From assembly GCF_018687575.1 (NCBI RefSeq), contig NZ_CP061297.1, positions 998,821-1,062,820 of the forward strand: a stretch of DNA of 64,000 bases, in the 5' to 3' direction. The stretch comes from Polynucleobacter asymbioticus. GTDB taxonomy: Bacteria; Pseudomonadota; Gammaproteobacteria; Burkholderiales; Burkholderiaceae. Position 1 is the first letter of the stretch. Each line of letters begins with the position of its first letter. The position numbers and the translations under genes are program-made. The notes below the pieces were generated by a model that was given only the letters and a program-made list of their open reading frames with translations, ran no database searches and was not told where the DNA came from. Shown piece by piece: positions 28,891 through 38,605 of this stretch.

Positions 28891-31425
28891 ATGAAAAAAA
28901 TCGCATTTTCAATCTGGCAACTCAAGCCTGTGAAATGGCTCCGTCAAATACGGGGATTTAAGCTTGTCTACACACCATTAATAGCCATCGTGCTATTCAC
29001 TGTTGTGATGGGGGTCATTATGGGCACCCTCCAACTACAAGAAAAGAGTCAGCAAGAAGCTGCACTATTTAGAGAGCTCTCTTTCGCAAAGCAGCGTATC
29101 CAATTACGTTTTGCAAACAATACGGATATATTGCAATCCATTGGGCGGGATTATGTCAGTGCCGGAGATTCTGCCAAGCTAAAAGAAAACGTGATTATTC
29201 AGGCAGAAAATCTTCTGCAAACTAATCATGAAATAGCGCAAATTGTTTGGCTTAATGAAGCAGACCAGCGTCTATGGAGAATTCCTCCAAGCAATATAAA
29301 AACCGAATGGTTTAATAAAGAAAATAATGCATTATTGATTAAACAAGCTCTGAACAAAACACTCGAGCTCAGCACCGCAACCAACAGACCCGCCTTCAGT
29401 CAGTTCATCACCATTGAAGTACCCAGCGACGAGGTGGTGTCCAAAGAAATTCGTAATGTGTTTTGGCAAGTGGTTCCTCAAATTTCAGGTAGCGAAATTA
29501 AAGGGGTGGTAGCCGTTCTGTATAAAACACAGGGTCTACTGGAAATGATCCCTGGAGAGCTAAAGGGCCAATATCGATTCACCTTAATGACTGATGACGA
29601 TAAGGTACTCGCAATCTCATCTGACAAAAACACACCAAAGCGTGCATTTAGCAATCAAACCAGTTTAGATATTGGCGTTCTTAGTCCCAATCTCAGTCTG
29701 CGTATTGATACCTACCCTCCGGCAACGAATTTAACTTTTCGAATGCTAATCGGCGTGGTCTTAGGTTTGAGTGCATTCGTGATTTGGAGTTTGTGGTCAG
29801 TCCTCAAACAAATGCAGGTAAGACAAGAGGCTGAGGCAAATCTTCGTGCTGAAACCAATTTTCGTAGCGCAATGGAAAACTCTACTCCAGTAGGAATTCG
29901 TGCGCACGACATGAATCGAGCAATCACCTACGTCAATCCCGCTTTTTGTGAGATGACCGGCTGGTCAGCAGAAGAACTGATTGGAATGGGTCCGCCGTTT
30001 GCTTTTTGGCCTGAGGGGCAAAAGAGTGAGCTTACTGAGAAGATGAATGCAGCCCTCAAGCTAGCGCTGAACCAAGATAAGAAGATTGGTATTGAGGGTT
30101 CGATCCTCCATCGCAACGGCTCCATTATTCAGACGAGAACATTCATTTCTCCGTTGATTAATGAAAAAGGTAAGCAGACAGGATGGGTCACTTCTTTAAT
30201 TGATATTTCTGAGCCGAAGAAAATTCGTGAAGAATTGGCGGCCTCACAAGAACGTTTCGTTACAGTACTCGAAGGTCTTGATGCTGCAGTTTCGGTAGTA
30301 TCAAATGAAACTGGCGAATTGTTGTTTGCGAATCGATTTTATCGAGAACGTTTTGGCAATTCTGCTAAAGGCCATTTTGATCTGGCCAATAGTGATATCA
30401 ATCAGAATGCGATGCAAGCCCTGAATGAGGATTTTGTAGACACCGTTACTGACGGCATCCCTCCCTCCTCCTTATATCAAGACAATGAATCGGAAGAAAT
30501 TCAACTGCTAGACGAAGATACTGGCACTTTAAGATGGTATGAAGTTCGTAGGCGTTTTGTTCCATGGGTAGATGGACATTTAGCGCAACTGCTTATTGCA
30601 ACGGATATCACGATTCGTATTGAGGCGGATGATTTAGCCCGCCAACAGGAAGAGCGCATGCAATTTACTAGTCGTCTCACCACCATGGGTGAAATGGCCT
30701 CCTCTTTGGCTCATGAATTAAACCAACCCCTTGCAGCGATTTCCAACTATTGCATGGGTGTAGCAAAACGTTTACAGGGTCATATAGACCCCCTTATGCA
30801 AAAAGATATTCTTCCAGCGCTCGAGAAGGCGTCTGATCAAGCACATAGAGCTGGAACCATCATTCAGCGCATCAAAGGTTTCGTAAAGCGCAGCGAACCA
30901 CAAAGAAAATCTTGCGATATCAGTGAAATTATTAATGATGCGGTTGGATTGGTCGAAATTGAAGCCAATCGTCATAGATTGAATATCGCTACTGAGATTG
31001 CTGACAATCTGCCCATGATTGATGTTGATCCAGTCTTAATTTTGCAGGTACTGGTCAACCTACTAAAAAACTCCTTGGATAGCCTGAGAGAGGTTTACCC
31101 TCTCTCCTCTCGATGGTCAGCTCCACCTGTCCGGATTTCGGCCGACCTCGACACCAGTACTTTTCCCGCTATGCTGCGCATCCAGGTAACCGATGCAGGT
31201 GCTGGAATCGCCCAATCTGTCATTGAACGCATGTTTGAGCCCTTTTTTAGCACTAAAAACGATGGTATGGGCATGGGCTTGAACATTTGCCGATCCGTGA
31301 TCGAGTCCCACCAGGGCCGCCTTTTTGCCAAAAATCTGATGGACGCAGAACAGACAAAGTTAGCAGGCTGCACCTTTACAATACTATTACCCCTAGAGAC
31401 TCCGGGCTCTATAACCAATAGTTAA
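28891..31425 (+). CDS. Membrane PAS-domain sensor histidine kinase (FixL/DctB-like)
   Basis: Sensor kinase of 844 residues. Membrane spans at about 27-48 and 281-304 enclose a periplasmic sensing part of about 230 residues. In the cytoplasm there are two PAS domains (about 320-435 and 450-570), then a HisKA domain with phospho-acceptor H608 in SLAHELNQPL, and an ATPase domain with the N box (VLVNLLKNSLDSL), G1 (VTDAGAGIA) and G2 (DGMGMGLNICRS). The partner response regulator follows after 37 bases. I infer it senses a metabolite relevant to carbon flow, because it faces the PDH operon. Confidence 0.92.
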   Translation: MKKIAFSIWQLKPVKWLRQIRGFKLVYTPLIAIVLFTVVMGVIMGTLQLQEKSQQEAALFRELSFAKQRIQLRFANNTDILQSIGRDYVSAGDSAKLKENVIIQAENLLQTNHEIAQIVWLNEADQRLWRIPPSNIKTEWFNKENNALLIKQALNKTLELSTATNRPAFSQFITIEVPSDEVVSKEIRNVFWQVVPQISGSEIKGVVAVLYKTQGLLEMIPGELKGQYRFTLMTDDDKVLAISSDKNTPKRAFSNQTSLDIGVLSPNLSLRIDTYPPATNLTFRMLIGVVLGLSAFVIWSLWSVLKQMQVRQEAEANLRAETNFRSAMENSTPVGIRAHDMNRAITYVNPAFCEMTGWSAEELIGMGPPFAFWPEGQKSELTEKMNAALKLALNQDKKIGIEGSILHRNGSIIQTRTFISPLINEKGKQTGWVTSLIDISEPKKIREELAASQERFVTVLEGLDAAVSVVSNETGELLFANRFYRERFGNSAKGHFDLANSDINQNAMQALNEDFVDTVTDGIPPSSLYQDNESEEIQLLDEDTGTLRWYEVRRRFVPWVDGHLAQLLIATDITIRIEADDLARQQEERMQFTSRLTTMGEMASSLAHELNQPLAAISNYCMGVAKRLQGHIDPLMQKDILPALEKASDQAHRAGTIIQRIKGFVKRSEPQRKSCDISEIINDAVGLVEIEANRHRLNIATEIADNLPMIDVDPVLILQVLVNLLKNSLDSLREVYPLSSRWSAPPVRISADLDTSTFPAMLRIQVTDAGAGIAQSVIERMFEPFFSTKNDGMGMGLNICRSVIESHQGRLFAKNLMDAEQTKLAGCTFTILLPLETPGSITNS

Positions 31426-31462
31426 TTTATGCATTTTTTAAGATTGATCTGCGAGAGCTAAT

Positions 31463-32110
31463 ATGAACATCAGTGCTAGCAACAAACCCAGCCAAGCTGA
31501 AGTAGTTTATGTTGTAGATGACGACGAGGCAGTGCGTGACTCCCTCACCTGGCTGCTAGAAAGCAATGGTTATGTTGTGCGCTGCCATGCAAGTGCTGAA
31601 CGTTTCCTGCAATCTCTACAGAGCACGGATAAATCGACTATCTCTTGTGCCATCTTGGATGTTCGTATGTCAGGCATGTCAGGCCTTGAATTGCAAGAAC
31701 GCTTAATTAGTGAAAACCTGCCAATGCCAGTTGCCTTTATTACCGGTCATGGTGATGTTTCAATGGCAGTCTCCACCATGAAGCGTGGTGCAGTAGATTT
31801 CATTGAAAAGCCTTTTAAAGAAAATGATCTCTGTGGTCTAGTAGATCGTATGCTTGCCAAAGCACGCGTTGATTATTCGCAAGCAAGTCAGCGCAAAATT
31901 ACCCAAAGCCTCTTAAGCAAATTGACTGGGCGTGAGCGCCAGGTACTCGAGCGCATTGTTGCTGGTCGCTTGAATAAGCAGATCGCAGATGATCTTGGCA
32001 TCTCCATCAAAACGGTTGAAGCACACCGCGCCAACATCATGGAAAAGCTCAACGTCAATACCGTTGCAGATCTTCTCCGTTTGGCACTTTCTGATCCTCA
32101 ACCCAATTAA
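31463..32110 (+). CDS. FixJ-family response regulator
   Basis: Two-domain regulator of 215 residues. The receiver domain (about 13-130) has the acidic pocket D19-D21, phospho-acceptor D66 in CAILDVRMSG and lysine in IEKPFKE. The LuxR-type output HTH (about 150-210) includes LTGRERQVLERIVAG and KTVEAHRANIMEKL. It is the obvious partner of the upstream PAS kinase. folD follows six bases after its stop and may be read from the same transcript. Target genes are unknown; the PDH operon is the nearest candidate. Confidence 0.94.
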   Translation: MNISASNKPSQAEVVYVVDDDEAVRDSLTWLLESNGYVVRCHASAERFLQSLQSTDKSTISCAILDVRMSGMSGLELQERLISENLPMPVAFITGHGDVSMAVSTMKRGAVDFIEKPFKENDLCGLVDRMLAKARVDYSQASQRKITQSLLSKLTGRERQVLERIVAGRLNKQIADDLGISIKTVEAHRANIMEKLNVNTVADLLRLALSDPQPN

Positions 32111-32116
32111 TTCCCC

Positions 32117-32971
32117 ATGCCTGCACAGTTACTCGATGGCGTTGCCCTCTCTAAAAAATTACGTACTGAAATTGCTGCTCGCGGTGCAATCGTTACCGCT
32201 AAAGGCGTAAGGCCCGGTCTAGCTGTCATCGTAGTTGGAGAAAATCCGGCTAGCCAGGTGTATGTCAGAAATAAGGTGAAGGCTTGTGAGGACGTAGGAT
32301 TCCACTCTGTACTGGAGCGCTACTCTGCAGAATTAGGCGAAGAAGAATTACTGGCTCGCATTGCTACTTTGAATGCTGATCCCGCTATTCATGGAATTTT
32401 GGTTCAACTCCCGCTGCCTGAGCATATTGCAGCGGAACGTGTACTGGAAGCCATTGCGCCAGAAAAAGATGTGGATGGCTTTCACGTAGCCAATGCGGGT
32501 GCCCTCATGGTCGGCCAGCCTGCATTCAAGCCTTGCACGCCGTATGGCTGCATGAAGATTCTTGAAAGTATTGAATACCCTATCCGTGGTGCACGAGCAG
32601 TGATCGTAGGTGCTTCCAATATTGTTGGCAAGCCGATGGCGATGCTCTTATTGCAAGCTGGTGCAACTGTCACCATTTGTAACAGCAAGACACGCGACCT
32701 GGCCCACCACACTAAGGATGCCGATATTTTGGTAGTTGCTACTGGTAAACCTAAAATGATTACTGGCGACATGGTCAAAAATGGAGCTGTTGTGATTGAC
32801 GTTGGCATTAATCGCTTGCCCGATGGCAAGCTTTGTGGCGATGTGGATTTTGATGCCGCTCAATATGTTGCCGGCTGGATTACGCCTGTACCAGGTGGCG
32901 TAGGCCCTATGACGATCACTATGCTGCTCATGAATACCTTAGAGGCAGCAGAAAAAGCAGCTAAGCTATAA
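32117..32971 (+). CDS. folD: Bifunctional methylenetetrahydrofolate dehydrogenase/cyclohydrolase
   Basis: Cytosolic one-carbon enzyme of 284 residues interconverting 5,10-methylene-THF, methenyl-THF and 10-formyl-THF. The catalytic tyrosine and lysine are in [20 protein letters not shown] follows, and the NADP-binding part includes [14 protein letters not shown]. The length is normal. A perfect 10-bp hairpin lies just after its stop. Confidence 0.97.
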   Translation: MPAQLLDGVALSKKLRTEIAARGAIVTAKGVRPGLAVIVVGENPASQVYVRNKVKACEDVGFHSVLERYSAELGEEELLARIATLNADPAIHGILVQLPLPEHIAAERVLEAIAPEKDVDGFHVANAGALMVGQPAFKPCTPYGCMKILESIEYPIRGARAVIVGASNIVGKPMAMLLLQAGATVTICNSKTRDLAHHTKDADILVVATGKPKMITGDMVKNGAVVIDVGINRLPDGKLCGDVDFDAAQYVAGWITPVPGGVGPMTITMLLMNTLEAAEKAAKL

Positions 32972-32976
32972 AACTA

Positions 32977-33002
32977 GCCAATCAGATTACCCTCTGATTG
33001 GC
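32977..33002 (+). terminator. Perfect hairpin after folD, terminator-like but without a full U tract
   Basis: GCCAATCAGA pairs exactly with TCTGATTGGC around a six-base loop. The bases that follow (AAAAGTTT) do not form a clean T run on the plus strand, so it may act as an mRNA 3'-end protector, partial terminator or attenuator before prlC rather than a classical terminator. Confidence 0.6.
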
Positions 33003-33027
33003 AAAAGTTTCCGTCGTCCATTAAGCT

Positions 33028-35163
33028 ATGGGGATGACTAAATCTACATCCCCTAAGCCCTCCACCGCACTTCAACAGAACCCGCTGATTAGCTTTGGAA
33101 GAGGTATTTGCGCTTACTCTGAGGTTAAGCCATCTGATATCGCCCCAGCAATAGACTTTCTGTTGGATCGAGCTCAATACGCTGTTGATCATGCAGTCGA
33201 TCCAGCCACTCCAGCCAATTGGAATGATTTAGTAGAGATGCTAGAGGATGCTACCGAGTCTTTGAGTAGATCCTGGGGGGTTGTGTCACATCTGAATAGC
33301 GTTGCAGATACCCCAGAACTTAGGGCAGCATATGGCGAGATGATACCGAAGGTTACTGCATTCTTTTCTAGTCTTGGTCAAAACTTGGCGCTGTATCAAA
33401 AGTTCAAGGAGCTCAGCCAAAGTGCCGACTTCTCTCAACTCAACCCTGCTCAGAAAAAAGTAATTGAAAACTCTTTAAGAGATTTCCGCTTGGGTGGTGC
33501 AGAACTACCAGATGCGCAAAAGCCCCGCTTCTCACAGATTCAGGATGAACAGGCGCTATTAGGTAAAGCATTTTCAGATCATGTACTAGATGCAACAGAT
33601 AACTTTGTGCACCTCATTAGCAATACAGAGGAGTTGCTTGGCTTACCTGACGATGCGGTCGCTGCAGCTGCTGATCTTGCCCAACAAAAAGGACTGCAAG
33701 GATGGGCATTCTCACTGCACTTTCCATCCTACTATCCAGTCATGCAGTACTCCGAGAATCGGTCCTTGCGTCGCTTAATGTATGAAGCTTATGTGACCCG
33801 TGCTTCTGAATTAGCCCCGCAATATAGCAATGGAAAACTGGACTGGGACAATACTCAGAACATGCTTGAGCAACTCAAACTACGAGATGAAGAAGCGCGC
33901 ATGCTGAACTTCAAAAATTATGCCGCCCTGAGTTTGGCACCAAAAATGGCTAGTAGCGTTGAGGAAGTAGATGCCTTTTTAACTAACTTTGCACAGAAGG
34001 CGAAGCCATTTGCATTGAAAGACTGGCAAGAACTCTCTGAATTTGCAAAATCTGAACTTTCTATTGATGGATTGGAACCATGGGATATTGCCTTTGCTTC
34101 GGAGAGGCTGAAGCAAGAGCGCTATGCATTTTCTGAAAATGAATTGAAGCAATACTTCCCTCTACCCAAGGTTTTAGAAGGATTATTTGGAGTTATTCAA
34201 ACTTTGTTTGGCGTCAAGATTGAGAGTGCTGATTTGCCAACATGGCATGCAGATGTTCAATCCTTTTCAGTCAAAAATGCTGAGAACCAGATCGTTGCTT
34301 ATTTTTACTTAGACCCCTACGCCAGACCTGGCAAGCGTGGCGGCGCGTGGATGGATGATGCGCGAGGTCGTCGCGAGCTACCAAATGGAGAAATTCAAGT
34401 ACCGGTAGCGTATTTAGTGTGTAACTTTGCCCCTCCTGTCAGAGTGAATGGCGTATTACGCCAACCAACCATCACTCATGATGATGTCATCACCCTATTC
34501 CATGAAAGTGGTCATGGCTTGCATCACTTATTAACGCAAGTGAGCGCCTTAGGCGTCTCCGGAATTAATGGTGTTGAGTGGGATGCAGTCGAGCTACCAA
34601 GTCAGTTTATGGAAAACTTCTGCTGGGAATGGGAAGTCTTGGAAAAGATGACCGCCCATGCTGAAACTGGCAAGTCCCTCCCTAAAGAATTGTTTAACAA
34701 AATGCTCGCAGCCAAGAATTTCCAAAATGGCTATATGACTCTGCGTCAGGTTGTGATGTCATTAACGGATTGGCGCCTGCACTCAGGTCTTGATCCTCAG
34801 AACGCGCACGGACAAGCAGTACTCGATCTCTCCAGGAGCATTGCAGATCAGTTCAATGTCATGCCTCAGCCAGCCATCTCGCGTTGGATTAATACCTTTA
34901 GTCACATCTTTGCCGGTGGTTATGCTGCTGGTTATTACAGCTATAAATGGGCTGAGGTACTCTCTGCGGATGTCTACTCAGCATTTGAGGAGGCCGCCAA
35001 GTTGACTGGGAGCGTCCTAGATGAAAAAACAGGTACTCGTTATCGAAAAGAGATTTTGGAGGTAGGCGGCAGTCGCCCTGCTGCCGAGTCCTTCAAAGCA
35101 TTTAGAGGTCGCGAGCCAAGCATTGACGCCCTACTTCGCCATGGTGGTTTAGTGGCCCAATAA
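33028..35163 (+). CDS. prlC: Oligopeptidase A (peptidase M3)
   Basis: Cytosolic zinc oligopeptidase of 711 residues that degrades short peptides and released signal peptides. The zinc motif HESGH is at residues 492-496, with the third ligand glutamate expected about 25 residues later, in the region ending SQFMENFCWEWE. The length fits E. coli PrlC (680) with a slightly longer N-terminus; an ATG two codons downstream is also possible. It converges with xthA, with only eight bases between the stops. Confidence 0.95.
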   Translation: MGMTKSTSPKPSTALQQNPLISFGRGICAYSEVKPSDIAPAIDFLLDRAQYAVDHAVDPATPANWNDLVEMLEDATESLSRSWGVVSHLNSVADTPELRAAYGEMIPKVTAFFSSLGQNLALYQKFKELSQSADFSQLNPAQKKVIENSLRDFRLGGAELPDAQKPRFSQIQDEQALLGKAFSDHVLDATDNFVHLISNTEELLGLPDDAVAAAADLAQQKGLQGWAFSLHFPSYYPVMQYSENRSLRRLMYEAYVTRASELAPQYSNGKLDWDNTQNMLEQLKLRDEEARMLNFKNYAALSLAPKMASSVEEVDAFLTNFAQKAKPFALKDWQELSEFAKSELSIDGLEPWDIAFASERLKQERYAFSENELKQYFPLPKVLEGLFGVIQTLFGVKIESADLPTWHADVQSFSVKNAENQIVAYFYLDPYARPGKRGGAWMDDARGRRELPNGEIQVPVAYLVCNFAPPVRVNGVLRQPTITHDDVITLFHESGHGLHHLLTQVSALGVSGINGVEWDAVELPSQFMENFCWEWEVLEKMTAHAETGKSLPKELFNKMLAAKNFQNGYMTLRQVVMSLTDWRLHSGLDPQNAHGQAVLDLSRSIADQFNVMPQPAISRWINTFSHIFAGGYAAGYYSYKWAEVLSADVYSAFEEAAKLTGSVLDEKTGTRYRKEILEVGGSRPAAESFKAFRGREPSIDALLRHGGLVAQ

Positions 35164-35171
35164 AAGGGTGA

Positions 35172-36017
35172 CTAAGCTTTAATTTCTGCGATCACTGGGG
35201 CATGATCTGAGGGTTGCTCCCAAGTGCGAGGCTCTTTGTCGATGATGCTTTCTGTGCATTGATCCTTAAGGGCCTCGCTCAATAGAATGTGATCGATCCG
35301 CATACCGGCGTTTCTTCTGAAACCCATCATGCGGTAATCCCACCAGCTAAAGGATTTTGGCGCCTGCTCAAACATTCTAAAAGAATCAGTGAGACCCAGA
35401 TTGAGCAGCTTCTGAAAAGCTTCGCGCTCTGGCGGCGATACTAGATTCTGTCCAATCCACTTAGAAGGATCATGCACGTCATCATCCGTAGGCGCGATAT
35501 TGAAATCACCCAAGAGAGCTAGGCGGGTATTTTGACTTAACTCTTCCTTTAGCCAATCCTCTAACGCCTTCAACCAAGCTAACTTATAAGCAAACTTATC
35601 GCTATCAGGAGACTGTCCATTAGGAAAGTATGCCGATACTAGGCGCATAGGCTGCATTCCTTTAAAACAGACAGTTGCCGCTAAGATACGCTGTTGCTCA
35701 TCTGTATTGCCGGGAATATTTCTGATGGGCTTTAGAAAGGTCGTGTCATGATCACTTGCGATGGGCGCCAACGCAGCTTTGCGAACAATGATGGCCACAC
35801 CGTTATAAGTCTTTTGACCGGCAGCAATGCTGATATATCCCGCCTCTTCAAGCTCATGGTGTGGATACTTATCATCAGTCAGTTTAAGTTCCTGAAGACA
35901 CAATGCATCGATCGGCTTTTTTGCCTTTTCCTGATCCTGCAACCACTTCAATACTTGAGGCAAACGCACCTTAAGGGAATTGACATTCCAGGCGGAAATT
36001 CTGACTGACTCAGCCAT
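35172..36017 (-). CDS. xthA: Exodeoxyribonuclease III (AP endonuclease)
   Basis: Base-excision-repair nuclease of 281 residues from the ATG at 36017; an in-frame TTG at 36026 is less likely. The EEP fold motifs are ISAWNVNSLK near the start (metal-site Asn), LCLQELKL (metal-site Glu), LLGDFNIAP (Asp and Asn) and PSDHAPV at the C-terminus (catalytic His). It overlaps the end of ntrC by eight bases and so may be co-transcribed with the nitrogen operon. Confidence 0.95.
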   Translation of the reverse strand: MAESVRISAWNVNSLKVRLPQVLKWLQDQEKAKKPIDALCLQELKLTDDKYPHHELEEAGYISIAAGQKTYNGVAIIVRKAALAPIASDHDTTFLKPIRNIPGNTDEQQRILAATVCFKGMQPMRLVSAYFPNGQSPDSDKFAYKLAWLKALEDWLKEELSQNTRLALLGDFNIAPTDDDVHDPSKWIGQNLVSPPEREAFQKLLNLGLTDSFRMFEQAPKSFSWWDYRMMGFRRNAGMRIDHILLSEALKDQCTESIIDKEPRTWEQPSDHAPVIAEIKA

Positions 36018-37461
36018 CAATACCAAGCTCCTGTAATTTACGCGTGATCGTATTACGACCTATTCCAAGACGCTGAGCTGCTTCAACGCGTCGTCCACGA
36101 GTGACCTCCAGTGCTGCTTGGAGGACGGCTTTCTCAAATTTAGAGCACAGTACGTCGTAGACCTCTGCATCACCATCTTGTAACATTTTGACCGCTAGGC
36201 GACCTAAGCCACCCTCCCAATCCGCTGAGCCAAGCTTGCTAGCTACTTGAGACGAAGGGCTCGATTCACCCTGCAATAAAACCGGTTGCTCACCAGCCTC
36301 TGCCAAAATATCTGCAGGTAAATCGCTAGATCCAATGACGTTGGATGGGGTCATTACTGTTAACCAATGGCAGAGATTTTCCAGTTGGCGCACATTGCCC
36401 GGAAACGGCATCACGCTAATTTCCTTTAGAACATCATCGGAAAGTTTTTTTGCTTCAACCCCCAAGGACTTGGCGCAGGACAACATGAAGTAGCGTGCCA
36501 GAACTGGAATATCTTCAGCACGCTCACGCAATGCTGGCATTCTCAAACGAATTACGTTTAAGCGATGCAGTAAATCTTCACGGAAAGCACCAGCCGCAAC
36601 TCGTGCCTCTAGATTTTGATGTGTTGATGCAATGATTCGTACATTAGCCTTGATCGGATCTTGTCCGCCAACTCGGTAAAAATGGCCATCTGTTAATGCG
36701 CGCAATAATCTTGTCTGAAGATCAAATGGAATATCTCCAATTTCATCTAGGAATAAGGTGCCGCCATCAGCCTGCTCAAAGCGGCCACGACGCAATGTCA
36801 ATGCACCCGGGAAAGCGCCGCGCTCATGCCCAAATAATTCAGACTCCAATAAATCCTTCGGTACTGCAGCTGTACTAAAAGCCACAAACGGACCCTTGGC
36901 ACGTGGGCTATGCTTATGTAAAGCCTGGGCAACCAACTCTTTACCCGTCCCCGATTCACCGGTGATTAAGACTGTTGAGTGAGACTGTGCCAAGCGACCA
37001 ATCGCCCTAAACACTTCCTGCATTGCAGGAGCTTGGCCGATGATTTCAGTCGAGTCTTGTCTCCAGCCATTCATTTCTTTGTTGCCAGATTGATTACGCT
37101 CACTTTGTTCCATGGCACGGCGAATTAACTCTACGGCCTTATCAATATCAAATGGCTTTGTGAGGTATTCAAATGCGCCACCTTGAAAAGAGGAGACTGC
37201 AGAATCTAAGTCTGAATACGCGGTCATGATAATGACCGGAAGCATCGGGTGAGTTTCTTTAACATTTTGCAACAGATCCAAGCCATTACCACGCGGCATA
37301 CGGATATCTGAAATCAATACTTGCGGCGCTTCCTTATCCAATGCATTGAGCACGTCATTGGGGTTAGAGAAGCTCTTATGAGGAATATTCTCGCGAGTCA
37401 GCGCTTTTTCTAGTACCCAGCGAATAGATTGATCATCGTCCACGATCCATACGGGTTTCAT
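36010..37461 (-). CDS. ntrC: Nitrogen regulation response regulator NtrC
   Basis: Sigma-54-dependent activator of 483 residues. The receiver domain has phospho-acceptor D52 in LISDIRMP. The AAA+ domain (about 140-380) has Walker A GESGTGKE and Walker B GGTLFLDEIGD, and the C-terminal Fis-type HTH ends in RVEAAQRLGIGRNTITRKL. The sigma-54 contact loop reads GAFPGA rather than the canonical GAFTGA; the proline is P218, codon CCG at 36808-36810. It overlaps ntrB by four bases. It should activate glnA and other nitrogen genes when phosphorylated. Confidence 0.95.
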   Translation of the reverse strand: MKPVWIVDDDQSIRWVLEKALTRENIPHKSFSNPNDVLNALDKEAPQVLISDIRMPRGNGLDLLQNVKETHPMLPVIIMTAYSDLDSAVSSFQGGAFEYLTKPFDIDKAVELIRRAMEQSERNQSGNKEMNGWRQDSTEIIGQAPAMQEVFRAIGRLAQSHSTVLITGESGTGKELVAQALHKHSPRAKGPFVAFSTAAVPKDLLESELFGHERGAFPGALTLRRGRFEQADGGTLFLDEIGDIPFDLQTRLLRALTDGHFYRVGGQDPIKANVRIIASTHQNLEARVAAGAFREDLLHRLNVIRLRMPALRERAEDIPVLARYFMLSCAKSLGVEAKKLSDDVLKEISVMPFPGNVRQLENLCHWLTVMTPSNVIGSSDLPADILAEAGEQPVLLQGESSPSSQVASKLGSADWEGGLGRLAVKMLQDGDAEVYDVLCSKFEKAVLQAALEVTRGRRVEAAQRLGIGRNTITRKLQELGIDG

Positions 37462-38594
37462 AATGCTTTCTCCTGCCTACGATAAGGAATTTGAATATGG
37501 AAATCAGTCCGTCCAGGACGGCTGTCACAGGCAATAAAGCCTTGATGCTGTTGCACAAAAGTCTGCGCCAAGGTGAGGCCAAGGCCACTACCACCATCTC
37601 TGCCAGAAACCAATGGAAAGAAAATGCGCTCGCGGATATCTTCCGGAATACCAGGCCCGTTATCAATCACATGCAAATCCATTGCCATCTTGTAGCGCTG
37701 TTTTGAAATGGTTACAGAGCGAGCCACCCTCGTCTTTAATTCAATCTGAGCAATTCCTTGCTGTATTTCTTCTGATAGGGCCTGCGCTGCATTGTGGGCA
37801 ATATTGAGGACAGCCTGAATCAATTGCTCGCGATCACCAAGCACCTCAGGAAGGCTGGTATCGTAATTGCGAATAATGCGTAAACCCTTGGGAAACTCTG
37901 CCAAGACTAGACTACGAACCCGCTCTAAGGCTTCATGGACATTAAACAATTCCATTGCGTGAGCCTTGCGGTGCGGCGCTAACAATCTATCAACTAAATT
38001 TTGTAAGCGATCTGATTCTTTAATGATGACTTGGGTGTATTCACGCAAGCCCTTATCTGGGAGCTCAAATTCGAGTAGTTGTGCTGCACCCCGAATACCA
38101 CCTAAGGGATTTTTAATTTCGTGCGCCAAGTTGCGCATTAATTGTTTGTTTGCCTCTACTTGCTGAGTGACACGTTCGTCGCGCTCACTACGTAATTGTT
38201 GGTCAATTGGAAACCACTCCATCATGATCAGCGTGGGATCTTCAAGACTAGCTACGACCACATGCGCAGGAATCGACTCTTGATGAATGCTACCAGGCAA
38301 GGAATGCAACACCATCTCTTGGCGTTGCGCAGAAAAATGACCTGCCTTCACTTCTTCAATCATACGTTTGATTGAGGCGTTATCCCCAAACAGGTTATGC
38401 ACAGACTGACCCTCAAGAGATTTTCGTGAGAGATCGAGCGCAGACTCTGCAGCCGGGTTCACGTAAACCAATTGTTGGTTCTCAGCCTCAAATACCACAA
38501 TGGCATTAGGCATCTGATCAAGCAATGTCGGAAAAAAAGGAGCAGCCGAAGCTGCCCCTTTGAACGAATTGCGCAACAGACCTGCGCTCAACAT
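37458..38594 (-). CDS. ntrB: Nitrogen regulation sensor kinase NtrB
   Basis: Soluble histidine kinase/phosphatase of 378 residues acting on NtrC under PII control. The N-terminal PAS domain covers about residues 20-130. The phospho-acceptor is H158 in NLAHEIKNPLGG, and the ATPase domain includes VLNIAHNAAQAL, VIDNGPGIP and GGSGLGLTLA. It lies 11 bases after glnA and overlaps ntrC, giving the classical glnA-ntrB-ntrC order. Confidence 0.95.
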   Translation of the reverse strand: MLSAGLLRNSFKGAASAAPFFPTLLDQMPNAIVVFEAENQQLVYVNPAAESALDLSRKSLEGQSVHNLFGDNASIKRMIEEVKAGHFSAQRQEMVLHSLPGSIHQESIPAHVVVASLEDPTLIMMEWFPIDQQLRSERDERVTQQVEANKQLMRNLAHEIKNPLGGIRGAAQLLEFELPDKGLREYTQVIIKESDRLQNLVDRLLAPHRKAHAMELFNVHEALERVRSLVLAEFPKGLRIIRNYDTSLPEVLGDREQLIQAVLNIAHNAAQALSEEIQQGIAQIELKTRVARSVTISKQRYKMAMDLHVIDNGPGIPEDIRERIFFPLVSGRDGGSGLGLTLAQTFVQQHQGFIACDSRPGRTDFHIQIPYRRQEKAL

Positions 38595-38605
38595 TTCTCC
38601 TTCGC

